From contig NC_135118.1 in assembly GCF_050908995.1 (NCBI RefSeq), positions 14,765,501 to 14,829,500 of the forward strand: a stretch of DNA of 64,000 nucleotides. Reading direction: 5' to 3'. Positions 10,983 through 23,261 of this stretch are shown here, piece by piece (position 1 is the first letter of the stretch; the number at the start of each line of letters is the position of its first letter). A program made the position numbers and the translations under genes. The DNA is from Andrena cerasifolii (taxonomy: Eukaryota > Arthropoda > Insecta > Hymenoptera > Andrenidae). The notes under the pieces were generated by a model. The model made no database searches. It had not been told where the DNA came from and saw only the letters and a program-made list of their open reading frames with translations.

Positions 10983-13155
10983 CCACCTTGAATGTCTCTA
11001 TTTCTAGTAAGAGAAGAATCGCTTGTAAGTGACTTCAGCTGCAAAATAAATCGTTGCGAACTTAATTATTTTCATTAGACTGATAAAAATCATTTTACTA
11101 TTCAATTTATTCGGACTTTTCAATTCATTGCTCCTTTCAAGCCAAACAATTTTATTGCAACGTTTTTTCTCTTACTTTCATGGTTCTAGAAATATTCAAG
11201 GTGATAACTCTTAGTGGTTCATCGTGTATAATGGTTAAAAACAGTAGTGCCTTGTCAATAAGTTGAGAGCTCCAGGGCGTACTCGACGCAGTTTTTAGAC
11301 AATAATAGGTACTCTAAAAGTCGAGTTCCCTAGCCGCGATCGGCGGGCACGGCCGTGGCCCGCCTCGGCGGCCAAACTCCGGCCGCGCAGTGTTCAGAGT
11401 CCCACTTTGTTTCGAGCACACTTGGAAAAGTCTACGGTCGAGCATTCATACCTGTTTCAGAAATGAAATAATTTTTTATTCTTTAACGTATCGATATGGA
11501 ATTGACGCCAATGGATTCCTTATGTTTTTCCCATGAAAATCATACGAAATTTCATGTAAGTCGGACTATTATTAACGAAGACAACTCGAAATGATATAAA
11601 TTAATTTTTCGTAATTCTTTAGTCGCCACGGCGCACAGTGGTTCGAGTATACTACATGCTAGCTGGACAAAATTATTTTTTCGCGGTATTGGATTTATAT
11701 GGGGTTGAAATTGTATCACAGTTTATTAATTCACCAAAAATATCAATAAAATAAAAATATGACTAATTCAATAAAGGAAAAAGAACAAAACGACAGTAGA
11801 TATTGTGCTTTAACTATAATTATCAGTTATAACATTATAATTATTCCTGTAATTTCTAAGTTCTCTATGGAATTTTTAAAAAACTTTCGAGCCACAGTTG
11901 ACTCACCTAACAAAAAATGGCTATTAAAACAGTATTTTACTATGTGTTCCACGTCGTTCCACGCAACAAGGGTTGAATGTACGGAAGGTAGAGACTTTCT
12001 ATTTTTTTTTAATCACACGATCGATCTGCAAAAATTTGCAAAACTATATTTTGTGAATTTTTTTCGAGTACGACGCTCGGCAGGATAAGTGTGCCTTATA
12101 ACAATTAATTTCTTGTTAATTACATTACATTATAGAGTCTGAAATATAACAACAGTTCTAGAAGCCCTTCAACTGGGCCTTAAGTTACTCACTACGTGTA
12201 TCAAAGCGGGGAGTAGCAAGTAGTATATCATTAAACTTACAATCAGACAGAATCGAAGGAAAAGGTTACACGGGGGTCAATTATTCAGACTTTACGATCA
12301 GAAGTTATAGAATAATCAGCAGAAGATTATAGCGTCGATCCTATCGCTAAGGTGCCAAGGAAACGCCGCCGCGAAAGAATTTCCCATGGGAATCTGATCG
12401 AAACCGCAGGCTTCCTTATAGAAACTGGCTTTGAATAGATTGTTATTGTTCCAACAGAGAAACGCAGCAACGGAAGTGAGAAAGCATCGGCGCAAATTAG
12501 ATGCGCTGATAAATACAAATTGCTGTATCACTCATTGTAAAGTCAAATCTGCGCTTTCGATTAAACGCAGCCACGCAGGTTTCCCGTATCCGATTGATGG
12601 ATGGTTATTGCACAATGCGTGGACGCGCGTGCGTGTGTCGTCTCGCGTTTCACGGTGATTAATATTGTTTGTAAAGGGATAATGAGGATGAACACTGCAA
12701 TGATGCATCGTGCCAAGTGTAATACAATGCTAGTATATTCTTGGGGGATTGAAAACTGCTCTCCAGGGCTGCCGCGTGTCGAATAGCGCTATAAATGCTG
12801 CAGAAGGTGCGTCGGTGGGAAACTTAAACCTCGGAGAAGATGAAGCTTGTAGAAACACTTGCTCGGAATTTTCGAATGATTTTTACAAGAAGAAGCATGC
12901 TTCTGTAGAATCTATATTGTACAATCTTATAGACACTCTCGTATTTGTGAAATGTCTACCTTTACTGCGAAGACGCGATGTCCGTTTGGGTAATGGACGA
13001 TTCCACTTGGACTAGAATCTGCTTGGACTCCTTCTGAAACAGAAAGTTAAACCCAGATTGTTATCGGAGTCAACGAGGTGGCGTTATTTTTACTTGCGAT
13101 ATTTAGTGAATTCTTATTGCAGTCTACATTGTTCTAGCAAATAATGTTGGTTGTA
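10983..13155. other. mostly unique sequence, no gene recognised
   Basis: A very GC-rich tract at 11330-11400 (CGGCGGGCACGGCC, CTCGGCGGCC) stands out in AT-rich surroundings. A 109-codon frame at 11759-12088 is Ile/Phe/Lys-rich with no domain. A dispersed repeat at 11487-11566 is listed separately. Confidence 0.45.
11487..11566 (+). repeat. dispersed repeat, copy 1 (pairs with 44704-44783)
   Basis: Shares with the second copy CGTATCGA, a TGACGCCAATGGATTCCT block, ATCATAC.AAAT.TCATG and TAA.TCGGA in the same order and strand, about 70% identity over 80 bases. Similarity fades on both sides. It is probably part of an old transposon whose ends are not defined here. Confidence 0.65.
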
Positions 13156-13213
13156 AACATCGAGGCAAAAATAAAATTAGGGGTAACATCGAGGCAGAAA
13201 TGAAATTAGGGCT
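13156..13213 (+). repeat. 29-bp direct tandem duplication
   Basis: AACATCGAGGCAAAAATAAA followed by ATTAGGGGT, then the same unit with two or three substitutions. Two copies only. Confidence 0.7.
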
Positions 13214-13561
13214 AATGTCGATATCGGGATTTAGCAGGAGAAAAGGTAAGTAGGATAAATAAACATGTTGCAAAGAGGAATGTACTGATATTATTCAAAC
13301 ACTGTGAAAGGAGCCAGAATACACGAAACGTGCAATGCCGCCTTATAATTTCCAAAAGTTTCAGTGACACATGTAGCGAGATATCGTGATGTGTTGTTGA
13401 TGATAGTAAGCATCTAACTTAATTAAATTAGCATTATTGTAACATCACTGTAATATCCTTAACACCATATAATGACACTTGAAATGCTAAATGCTATTGA
13501 ATATTGAAATACCTAATTATGAACCAAATAGAATAATGATTGATTACTAAAATATTTAATT

Positions 13562-13703
13562 ATTCGATTGGATATTAATATTATTAAATATTCGATTGGA
13601 TATTAATATTATTAAATATTCGATTGGATATTAATATTATTAAATATTCGATTGAATATTAATATTATTAAATATTCGATTGGATATTAATATTATTAAA
13701 TAT
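13562..13703 (+). repeat. 28-bp minisatellite, about five copies
   Basis: The unit is ATTCGATTGGATATTAAT plus ATTATTAAAT. It is repeated at 13562, 13590, 13618, 13646 and 13674 with a single substitution visible (GATTGAAT in the fourth copy), then breaks into ATTCAGATTCG. Near-perfect copies imply recent expansion. Confidence 0.92.
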
Positions 13704-14654
13704 TCAGATTCGCAGCCGTTCTAATCTTTTAAATATTAGCGCATAAAATAATGGGAGTGTGACTTTGTGTAGTATCATTCCACTAATGAGAAGATTACAC
13801 GAACTGTATAAATTTTCAGACCAAGGTAACTGTTCTTATATTTCCATTCCTGAAACATTGCATCTTTTGAAATAGGCGCCTCGCTCTTTAACAGGAAGAT
13901 GAAGGATAAAAATAGAAGGATTATACACTTATATGACATTTGCATTTAAAGGAACGTTGAAAGGGGTCATATTCTGCTGGATCGGGATGGGCAATTCAAT
14001 TTATTACCAGCGTGAAAAGGATTTCCGGAAATCCCGAACGATTAAACTCGTTCTCATTTCGCCCGTTCAGCCAGCGAAATCGCGAAGCTATCGAGAGCCA
14101 AGGTAGAAAGTGCTCAGAATCAAATCGAGTTGCAGGGAAGCTCCAAATTAATCGACGTTCACCAGGAAGAATTCGATTCATCTCGGCATTTAAACCGATG
14201 CCTTTCTCCCATTAACGCAACTTTATATCTCCTGGCGATGGCACGTTCCGCGGGATTCTATGTAGCTGGAAAAAAAATCCTTAAACCCTAATTTACGCGC
14301 GAACACGTGGAGAACGTGCTCGGAAAGTCGTTATCAAATCATTCGCGCTTACGGCAACTTCCTGTTCATCAACTTCTTCGGCTCGAAACGTAACAGTTCG
14401 AATATTCACTGACTCTAATCGGAGAGTTCAGATAGTAAACGATCTAAATGCCAAAGAAATAAAAAATTATTCTTTTAGTGGAAAATTATGTACAGTTCGT
14501 ACTGTAAACGGTGGTAAACGCTGTCAGTACTAGAATAATTTATTTAAATTTCTAGGGCGGTCGCGAGATAAGGCTGAGGTCAAAAGTACCAAACGACTCG
14601 AAAAGAAGGTACTGAAAATTTTCACTTCTGGCGCTTGAACCATTTTCCATTTTA

Positions 14655-14790
14655 AATCCTGAATAATTAAAGACCTTGCAGCAACAGGGGTCCAGCTCCA
14701 TCTTTAGCAACTTGGAGTAAAATAGAAAAAAAAACTGTTTACAAAAATTATTGCTTTGACTTAAACAGAGAACACTAATTGAGAAACCTG
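14655..14790 (-). repeat. dispersed repeat (pairs with 24078-24195)
   Basis: Read on the minus strand, it contains AAGTCAAAGCAATAATT, AAACAGTTTTTT, CTAAAGATGGAGCTG, TTGCTGCAAGGTC in the same order as 24078-24195 on the plus strand, about 80% identity over 105 bases. Non-coding; ends undefined. Confidence 0.72.
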
Positions 14791-15140
14791 TCTGCCAAAA
14801 ATTATTGAAGCCCATTTGAAAAAAAATTTAGATAGAAAAATATATGTTTTTGTTGAAAAATTTATTTAGATATTATAAGTACGTATTTTATTAAAAATTA
14901 TGTATGTATTTGTTTTATTTATAATATGTCAGACTGTTCTTGTAAACAAAGTTCCTTTAAAAACACATTTTCAGAAGAAAATGAGTTTAGGTTAGTGACA
15001 CAAAGTACAAAGTTACAAAGTACAAATTATTAACATTAAGCTTGTATTAATGAAATATATTTAAAAAAAAATAGTTTAAAAGTTCTAATAAAGCTGATTT
15101 TATAATTATATCCTTCATTAAAACACGTATTTTATTTCTG

Positions 15141-15377
15141 CTCACTTTACCCCAGAGAGTAGCTCACTTTACCCCATATATAAAGTGGTCGATTTTGCAT
15201 TTTCTTTTCAAGTTGAATTTTAATATACTTTAAGTTTATTTTAAATATTGATATTCGTCATTTATCAATAGTAATGTTCAAATTATATTATAAATCTATT
15301 TTCACGCATTTTTATTGAAAGGGAAAAATTTTATTCGACTTCAAACATTTTTCGTCCCACTTTGCCCCGGTCTCCCC
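15141..15377. mobile_element. one-ended relic of the GGGGAGACCGGGG family
   Basis: The right edge CTTTGCCCCGGTCTCCCC followed by TA at 15378-15379 matches the termini of 46243-47228. Internally, CTCACTTTACCCC occurs twice, resembling the terminal motif. No left end is found. Confidence 0.55.
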
Positions 15378-15394
15378 TATATCACACCCCTTAG

Positions 15395-15449
15395 CTCCAA
15401 AATTGTAAAAAAAAGGAGCTGCACCCCTCTTGCTGCAAGATCCTCAATC
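15395..15449 (+). repeat. short copy of the GGAGCTGCACCC repeat
   Basis: GGAGCTGCACCCCTCTTGCT followed by GCAAGATCCTCAAT matches 24158-24193 almost exactly and 14661-14700 on the other strand. Only the 3' part of that family is present, next to the relic ending at 15377. Confidence 0.65.
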
Positions 15450-18400
15450 ATGAAAATCACTACCTTGCTTTTGCTTCTTGACGGCTAGGTTAATATCCTT
15501 TTTCCTACTCATCGATTCTAGATTGTAATAACCAATATACTTGACCGTAATCTTGATACCAGGAATAAGACTACAGGCATGACGTGCTCGAAGAAACGCG
15601 ACGCCCTTTCGTGAACAAATTTCTCGGTAAGTCTAACAACTGTTACACCCAACCGCCATTGTCCTGATGCAGATATCTTCGAGGAGTCAGTGACTGCGAC
15701 GACACAGCCAAGCGTTACGTAATGTCTCTATCACGGCGTGATCGCCGACGTTGTGTAACTAGATTGCTCGTTAACTAATTCCTCATTTAATCCAATGCAA
15801 TCCGAGGGAATCAGACTACAAACAGAAACGCCAGAAAAATGGGGGATTAACCGGGGATCGTGCCATAAAGCAAATGGATCGTAGACCTTATTAAGGATCG
15901 GCCCGGATGATCTCGCGAGATTAGATTTAACAGGTTGGATCAGCGTTTGCAGAGAAGTTGAAGAGACTCGTATCCAAGTGGCGATTCTTCTTTCGGTTTC
16001 CTTTCCTTTTACGATGATGGGAGCGGCAACTTTCTAGATGTTCGATGGCCGCCTCCAGGGCACTCGACTCCGGCCTGAAGATCGTTGATCTTGGCCGAGA
16101 TCCTCGCCAACCTCTTAATCACCGCGATCGAGCTTCGACGTCTCATTAACGGGAGCGCTGCCCAACCGTTGCCCTGTCGAGCGCGCATTACATCTGCTCG
16201 CGAAATTAATTTATTTAAAAAAAAAGGTGGATTTGAAACATTTCCTTTGATCTTCGCGTGACATTGTTTTATACTACCAGGTTTGTATTTAAATATTTAC
16301 ACCCTGATTTTTATGAAATGTGAACGTGACTTTTGGAAAAACCAGAGTTTAAATAGTTTAAGAGTTTTTGTTGAATTAAAAGTTTGTTAAGGGTTTCCTG
16401 TAAATTAATTGATTCAAAAGCGAAGGGAAGTCATTATTTGAATTTCTATATAGCGTAGTTTGTTTAAATGTTGACAATCTTCTCGAACACTTTTAGTTGA
16501 TGCAATTGATATTCACCTTTTTTCTGCGTCGATGTGGGAGCAAATTCTTTTTTCTCGTAGGAAGAATTAAGGGGATGATTGAAAAGATTGAATTATGAGC
16601 AATTAAGAATGATTTGCAAGAGCTTTGAGACTCTGGTTAGTTTCAGAATTCAATTAGACACCACAGTCCGAAAGTTCACTAATTTTAAACAATAAAATTC
16701 GGAATTTAAAAGAAAGCTGTTCTGCTTAAAAATCAAAGTGATATTAAATTTTATCCCACAGAGACTCTTCTTAATAGCTCGCAGAGCCTTCTCAGTGCAG
16801 GCACCGACTTAAATTAAATATAATTGTAAAGTTCCAGGGAGTACGCTCCATCGAAGGAAAATAAATAAGTAAATTCGAAGGGAAAGTGAGAAAATAATGC
16901 AACAATGGAAGGTCGCAGAGGACGCGTGAAATTGCCGATTTCGAGGCGCATTGAACCGGGTGAAAGTAATTTCCAGTCAACGCTCAGCAGACCTAACGAA
17001 GGAGAAAGCAGATCGAATGGATTCCCCTCGTGACCGCGTGCACGAAAATCTCGCTCTGCCTTCAATTATATCATACGCTCGCCCATGCCTTCCCTCTTAA
17101 CGACCGGCGTCGCTCGACGAAATCCCGCGTTTCGAGTAACGAATCCCAGCTAATTACAGTTTGGCGAAGATCGAGGAGCCGTTAAGGGCTCGGAGCGAAA
17201 TCCACTGGATCTGATAAGTCGTCGGCGAGATCGACAATCTGGACGCTTATAATCAGGTACAAGCAACCCCTGGAGCCACATTAGGTGGCCATCGTACCCG
17301 TAATTAACAGAATTGAATTAACCATCGGGCGAAGGCAGCGAGAAAATGCCCGCGGCGAAAGTCCGCGGATAAGACAGCTGACAGGGACAGCGGAATCGGA
17401 TGGAATCGATATGATCAAGGATCGTTAACAATAAATGATTATGGAATATACTTTTACCAGATGCTTATCGCGATTTCAATGAAACCTCGAGCCAATGCTC
17501 AGTCATTGAATCAACCACTTCGATTCAAGCATTAATATTCTTTTCGTCAAAGGAACACTGCGCAATTAAGCGCAATGTATTAGTTCCCACGCAGAATACT
17601 TTAGACCTCATTTTGACTCGTATCACACTGCTCAAAAGAATTTAGAGGATCGCATGCTGCAGTCCTTCCTGGAAATATTTTTCTAAAACCAGAGTTTGGT
17701 GCTGGAAACACATGTTTATGTAAACAAACGGTGGTTGTGTGACGTCGAACAGTTGACTGCTGTCGTTGAGGGCAAAGTGTGTAAAAATTAGACTGTTTCT
17801 GATTTCTTTTTTTTTTCATCCTTGATTTTTATATCCATTCGCTGATTCTCCTCTTGTTTAATGAGTGTCTGAAACTCGATCTTTTTTACAGTATCTAATT
17901 GTTTCGAGCAGTGCATTTGCATAAGATGTAGGCTTTTAGATGTTGGAAATGATTAAGGATTTTATTAGCAATGAATGCTTAACTGTAAGTAGAAGATGCT
18001 ATCTTCTGCTATAGTATTATCTTTTACTTGACTGTGTAACGGCTGTTTCAACTATGTATGCATCGAGGACTCAAGATCAGGGCACGTTCAGCGATTCCAG
18101 TAGATTGAACCAGTTCGTGACCAGACTAGGATGCACGCCCGCGAGATGCTCCAAGGCACCTCGTGACGCAACGCGCTGAGATTAAATAGAACAGATCGAT
18201 TAACTATAGATCCTTGGAAATCGCTCGATCTGATTCGTCGCGGGCCGCGTTGTGTGTGAAAGCTGTTCTATGAAATTTCACGGCCTTCTATCTCTTCTGG
18301 GAATCGCGTTAAACGCGGCGCGCACCGCCCACGGTTATTTTCAGCCATTACACATTTTGTAGACCATCTCTGGTCGCCAGTAACGTAGATCAACCGCGTC

Positions 18401-19564
18401 CACTGGCATTTGTACTTAGACAGAAATGAGCTAAACAATTTTTGTTTTAAACTGACTATCAATGTTAGAAAGAAAACACACACATTCAAGAATAAAAAAT
18501 TCCTTAATGCAAAGTTTATTCTCAAAGATACAAATCTGGAAGAATTCAAACAGAAACTCTCTGATCAGACAGTTTCGCGTTCCAATCCAAAAGGCGTATT
18601 CAAATATTCAAGACTCTGAACAGAAACATCCCCGAAATTCGGGGAAAGCTGAGAAAATTCGTAAAAACCGTAGAAAGCGAATTTCTTTATTTGTTTTCAA
18701 AGGACATTTAATTTTCTGGTTTTTCCTGCAAATCAATATAGTTAAACAATTTTTTCGAACGGTGCGATGCTCGGTGCAAAAAGTACAATGCAGTACAACC
18801 AAGAAAAATATTTTTCCTTTTCAAAGTGGGGCTATCATTAAAATTGGTATTCTCGATTTTTTTCGCAATCATTTTCGAATTTTAGAAAACTCTCGATTTT
18901 CCGGCACAACAGGTTTAAATCTGGTACAACAATGACCTTTCAATTTTTCACAAAGCAGCGGCTAACTTCACCCGCATTCATCTCGACGCCATTCAAACTG
19001 TTGATGTGAAGATCACGCCACAGAAATTTAAGAAGATCTCTCTCAACCTTCCACCTCAACGTGTTCTTCACTCACAGTACAAGTTCAGAACCAATTCTCG
19101 TCACCTGTTCCAAAGATGGAACGCTAACACGAGACTGACCCGGGAACAGAATCGATAAACTAAATAAATTTCGCGAACGAACCGCACGAGGTAAATAGCC
19201 TATCGCGTTGCTTTATATCTGATTAAAGTTCGTTGCACGTCTGCACGGTGGCCGACCTCTGGCTTCGATCGGCGGTCTCGGTTCGACCTTAATCGTGACA
19301 GGAAGTTTCGTGACCGATACAGATACGGATTCAGCCACGAGATACTTAGCCGCAGCGTGCTCCGCTGGGAGCAGCGCGCGGCGTGGGCGTTGTTAGGAAG
19401 CCCGTCACAACCTACGGACAGGATCCTCACTTGTATCTACAAGGATGTGCAGTCTTCAGTGGTTTTACTCCGAAAAGGCTTAAAAGCCCACTTTGACTAG
19501 CAAGGAAGCGTTGCCAAACAGAACATTCTGATCTGATGAAATTTCATGTGAATGTAGAGGCAGA

Positions 19565-20062
19565 GTTCGACATTAACTAAATAAAAAATTGATTAAATAG
19601 AGGATCAAATAAAAGTTAATTTAACTCTTGATTATTTGACGAAGAAAGTTAATTTTTTTATTCGAGGAAAAGTTAACTTTTTTATTCATCGAGCGTTTCA
19701 ACTTTAGCGTTGAATTAATTTTTCAACTGAAGCTTTGGCTCTAACGCGCCCCAGAAAATTATTTGACGTAAAATGAAGTTGAAGTTGAAGTTGAAGTTGA
19801 AGTTGAAGTTGAGGTTGAAGTTGAGGTTGAGGTTGAGATTGAGGTTGAGGTTGAGGATGACGTTGAGGTTGACGTTGACGTTGACGTTGACGTTGACGTT
19901 GACGTTGACGTTGACGTTGACGTTGATGTTGACGTTGACGTTGAGTTTGAGGTTGAGGTTGAGGTTAAAGTTGAAGTTGAAGTTGAAGTTGAAGTTGAAG
20001 TTGAAGTTGAAAACTTGATTCGACGTTGAAGTTGAAACGTTTGACGAATAGAAAAGTTAACT
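19565..20062. mobile_element. foldback element carrying an expanded hexanucleotide array
   Basis: The left arm (CATTAACTAAATAAA, GAGGATCAAATAAAAGTTAA, TTTCAACTTTAGCGTTGAA) is the reverse complement of the right arm of a related copy at about 54595-54782. The centre (ACGCGCCCCAGAAAATTATT then TGACG) and the right arm (GACGTTGAAGTTGAAACG, AAAAGTTAACTTTA) follow in the order seen in that copy. The right arm here is swollen by about 240 bases of GTTGAA/GTTGAC repeats that are only two units long in the other copy. No open frame of functional meaning. Confidence 0.65.
19773..20010 (+). repeat. hexanucleotide microsatellite (GTTGAA/GTTGAC)n
   Basis: About 40 units: GTTGAA units at both edges, GTTGAG in between and a run of about a dozen GTTGAC units in the middle. 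The six-base period keeps both strands open (Leu-Lys/Arg/Thr on plus, Ser-Thr on minus), so the frames at 19759-20097 and 19773-20018 are artefacts. The symmetrical A-to-G-to-C layering suggests growth from inside outward. Confidence 0.95.
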
Positions 20063-20066
20063 TTAT

Positions 20067-20313
20067 TGGAGTAGGAAGGAGGAATATATATTTCCACAGA
20101 ATAAGTAGTAGTTATAGGGTTGCTAAGTTTTTATTTCTATTTTTGGCGAAAAAATATTCTATAATAAAAAGATTAATATTAATATATTCATTTGCAATGA
20201 ACCACTCATTTGTTATCGGATTTGCATCAAACGTGTTTTTCTTTACATAGGGGAGACCGGGGCAAAGTGATAACTTTATTTATGTAGCATATTGGAGTAG
20301 CAAGGAGGAATTT
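20067..20313 (+). repeat. direct repeat pair GGAGTAGNAAGGAGGAAT
   Basis: TTGGAGTAGGAAGGAGGAAT near 20069 recurs as TTGGAGTAGCAAGGAGGAAT near 20292, each after an ACTTTATT word. The single-end motif GGGGAGACCGGGG lies between the two copies at 20250. Confidence 0.6.
20250..20270 (+). mobile_element. single transposon end, GGGGAGACCGGGG family
   Basis: TA followed by GGGGAGACCGGGGCAAAGTG matches the terminus at 15377 (inverted) and, for 13 bases, the terminus at 46243. No partner end is seen downstream, so it is a truncated copy. Confidence 0.55.
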
Positions 20314-20316
20314 CTT

Positions 20317-20360
20317 TCCCTGCGGAAAATCACCCTAAAGGGATGAAATCAACCCTTAAA
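20317..20360 (-). repeat. short fragment of the 35192-35606 family
   Basis: On the minus strand, TTTAAGGGTTGATTTCATCC, CTTTAGGGTGATTTTCCGC aligns with the GGGGTTTAATTTCACCC and TTAGAGTGATTTTGGGCAGC blocks at 9420-9466. Only about 40 bases are shared. Confidence 0.4.
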
Positions 20361-20363
20361 TAT

Positions 20364-22767
20364 ATCGCGTTTTCTGTTTTCTTGAAAATATATCTTTATT
20401 TCTCTCTTGGTACTGTGATAGACCGTAATAACTGAACTCGTCTTACACTTAATGAATCGTTTCAATTTTTTTTTTAATTTTCCAGTTGCCGAGCACCCCT
20501 TGTTAATTAAAACACGAGTGTTTCCTACATCGTAACAGCGTCAAGGATTCGTTCGCGTCATTCATGACCTGGGACAGCTCCCACTGCTGGAAAAATTCAG
20601 CTTACATGTTCTTGCGGTAGCATGATAGCAGATTATTCATCATCACGATCGGAATAACGTCCCAGTAATCCGTTGTATACCCAGCCGTTCCCTGGGTCGT
20701 CTTTAACGGAAGATCGGGAGGCGGGTAGAGGATGTGCGAATAGAAGGTTGCAAGCGGCTCTTGAGAAGTTGCTTGGAAAAGTATTAATCGCGACGGGAAG
20801 CGACTTCTATGGGATGATCGTGGAAGATTGTTTGGATACCACGAGGATGAAAAAGTTCGCGTTTTTTGGACAGGAATCTGGGCTTAACCCCTCACTCGAG
20901 TATCTCGATAAGTCCATTGGATAATATGATACCATACGTAGCGACTAATCGCGTTAAGATCGCAATGCGACTGTGGGATTAAAGGTTAATCGAGAATTGA
21001 CCCTCTGGTGACGATCTCTGTACGTTGTGTAGACCCTGGCTTCCTTATGCAGATAATTATACGCGCAGATAACTGTTTCAAAGTGACCTGAGCTGAGCTG
21101 TTGAGATGAAAGATTCTGAAGCCGCGTATTATGTATTATGTATGTACCTTTATCATTGTCTCGTTAATGCTATCTATTTTCCGTCTGCGAGTAGACGAGG
21201 GACACCAATATAATCCGCAAAATCTACTACCAGCTATGCTATTTAAACGCGTCAAATAATCAGCTTTAAACTTTCTTTTAACAAACAATCGTTCAAATTT
21301 CTCACGAGCCACGTCCTCCGTGTCTGCGAGATTTCAATCCTCGGTCAATCAAACTTCTCACTCGATTACTGAGCGGTTGGAGAACAGTACCATCGTTAAT
21401 ATTCATCCCGCCTGTACTTATCATTTTAATTAAAACACCTTGCTACGGATAATCTATCCGTCCTCTGTTCCCACGATTCATCTAACATCTCAGGGCACAT
21501 GGTACAGCGCGAGGCTCCCATTACCGTGTTCCTACGCCCAGTCATCCACCCACAGCCATCCAGAACGCCTCACGCGATCGCGGCAAGAGGAATTAAACAA
21601 TTTTCAGCGGGGATCGCTCGTCAATTGAAACGAGTCGCAAACAACGGAACACCGACGTGCCCAACCCTCTATCACCTTCTGTGTTATCCCCCCGTTCAAT
21701 GCTAATCAGGTGTGGCCGCCTGGACGTGGATGCAAAGCGCGCGCCACGGATTTCCATAAGGCCGACGGGAAGTCCCTTTACGCGGTCGCGAATTCAAAGC
21801 GGCAGAAATTGAAAAAGAGGAAACGCTCATTGTTCCGGTCGAGGTAGAAAGGAGGAACAGTGATCGTTGGAGCGAGCAGCGAAGAGAAAATCGCCAGGGC
21901 GTTAACAATACGCGGTCAACGTAGCCGGTAATCACGTTTTACGATGCGCTTCCTCTCCTTCGGTGACGAGCAATGGGCCAGACGACCCTTAATCCCGTGG
22001 GAAAACGGATACGCGCCGAATTCTCGGCGTAGCTCGCCTTCTCCTGTATAGGGATAGGTATTTCCCTTTATGTAAACCCACCCCTGTTCCAGGACACCCC
22101 TCAGGTACTGTACAAACATGAACTTCGCGGGGATCATGTGTTTGTGTATTTTTATAGGAAATGAGAAGAACGGAAAATCGAATGTACTGTCCATGAAATT
22201 TAAAGTAGTATTAGCATCTTTATCTCTTAATCCTTCGTGGCCACACGGGTGTATCGCAGCCCAGGTAATTCTTCTTTGCCAATATTTCTGCAAATTTTTA
22301 GACCTTAATATTACAATTGTAGAAATTTAGTGAATTGGTGGATTTTAACAAAAAAAGCATTTTTTCTACAATTATTTTGTCAACTACCATTATATCGTAG
22401 GAAGTTGCTCGTGAGGGTGAATATTACTGCTCACAATTAACAATAATAAGAACAATGTTTATTAATAACGAAACATTGAAGTAACAAAATTACATAGTTC
22501 GTGACATCAGACTGTATGAGCGAAGCGGCTTGCTAGACGGCTTGTAGACTTCTGCCGATTTCCGTGGACGCTCAACGGTCGTCCGGGAAGCAGAGAGTGA
22601 GAGAAAAAATAACCAAACCGTTTGAAGGGAAAGTCCTTTTCTCTGAACATACCGATGGAGGGTGCCAAGGTTGTCGTGACTGAACCGAAGCTTTGGCAAT
22701 CATTGCGTTTATTGCCTACGCCTCGGCCCGGTCGCACGCGGGACGCGCTTGAGTGAGGAACCGTCTA
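20364..22767. other. unique sequence, no gene recognised
   Basis: Short frames only. GC-richer at 21490-22060, with frames of similar length on both strands. No repeat, RNA gene or inverted repeat recognised. Confidence 0.5.
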
Positions 22768-23022
22768 AAGGTGGAATCAGACGGCCTGTGGATCGGCGAA
22801 CTTGCTCGGCTCGACGAGCCATGAGTGTTCTCACCAGAGTTCGGAGGGATTCGGTTGCACTGATGGAGGGGGAAACACCTACAGGAGCGGTGGTAATGTG
22901 TGCGTGATTGACGCAGGCGCAGTTCAGGTGTTTCCCCCTCCATCAGTGCAGCCGAACCCCTCCGAACTCTGGTTCTCACGGCAAAGCTTCGCGCGACTCG
23001 CCGAGCTGTCTGATTCCACCTT
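22768..23022. mobile_element. GC-rich hairpin MITE, about 255 bp
   Basis: AAGGTGGAATCAGACGGC opens the unit and its inverted form (GTCTGATTCCACCTT) closes it at 23022. A second inverted block (CCAGAGTTCGGAGGGATTCG and GGAGGGGGAAACACCT) pairs 22839-22885 with 22925-22973, leaving a loop of about 40 bases. The pairing covers most of the unit, so it would fold as a strong hairpin. No open frame; the target duplication cannot be fixed (flanks CT/AA), so superfamily is unassigned. Confidence 0.75.
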
Positions 23023-23059
23023 AACCCTGGAGAAATAAATCTTTCTCCAGTTCGACAGT

Positions 23060-23260
23060 CCGCTAGAATATCAAAATTTACACTTCTAGAAAACGATTAT
23101 TAGAGCATGATTATACGAGTATTACGAATGTACAATTATCACTCAAACGTTAACAAATTTGAAAATACGAACATGGTAACTCTAAAATGACGCTGTGTGC
23201 AGTGAACCCTATGTGACCAATTTGTGATTATAAGAAGGTGTGACCGCGAAGGGATAAATT
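23060..23260 (+). repeat. family C repeat, copy 1
   Basis: Shares with 42664-42805 (+) and 57585-57735 (-) the ordered words ACAATTATCACTCAAA, GAAAATACGA, a TGACGCT block, GTGCAGTGAACC and GTGTGACC, followed here by GCGAAGGGATAAATT. The complete copy at 57585-58050 has a TTAACCC edge, which suggests a piggyBac-type origin. Confidence 0.7.
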
Positions 23261-23261
23261 G

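Larger units (their letters stand above)
13704..19560. other. long mostly unique stretch, no gene recognised
   Basis: Contains a GC-richer, non-repetitive block at about 15650-16200 and another at 16900-17440, both rich in TTAAT/AATTA words beside CpG-containing sequence, which could be compatible with regulatory DNA. A 157-codon frame at 18462-18935 is Lys/Arg/Phe-rich, overlaps an antisense frame and has no domain. Repeat copies inside this stretch are listed separately. Confidence 0.45.

Noticed and set aside
13562..13703. Considered as a CRISPR array
   Set aside because: Units are contiguous with no unique spacers; a plain minisatellite in a eukaryotic context.
19759..20097. 112-codon Ser/Thr-repeat frame and its Leu/Lys complement
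   Set aside because: Translation of a hexanucleotide microsatellite on both strands.
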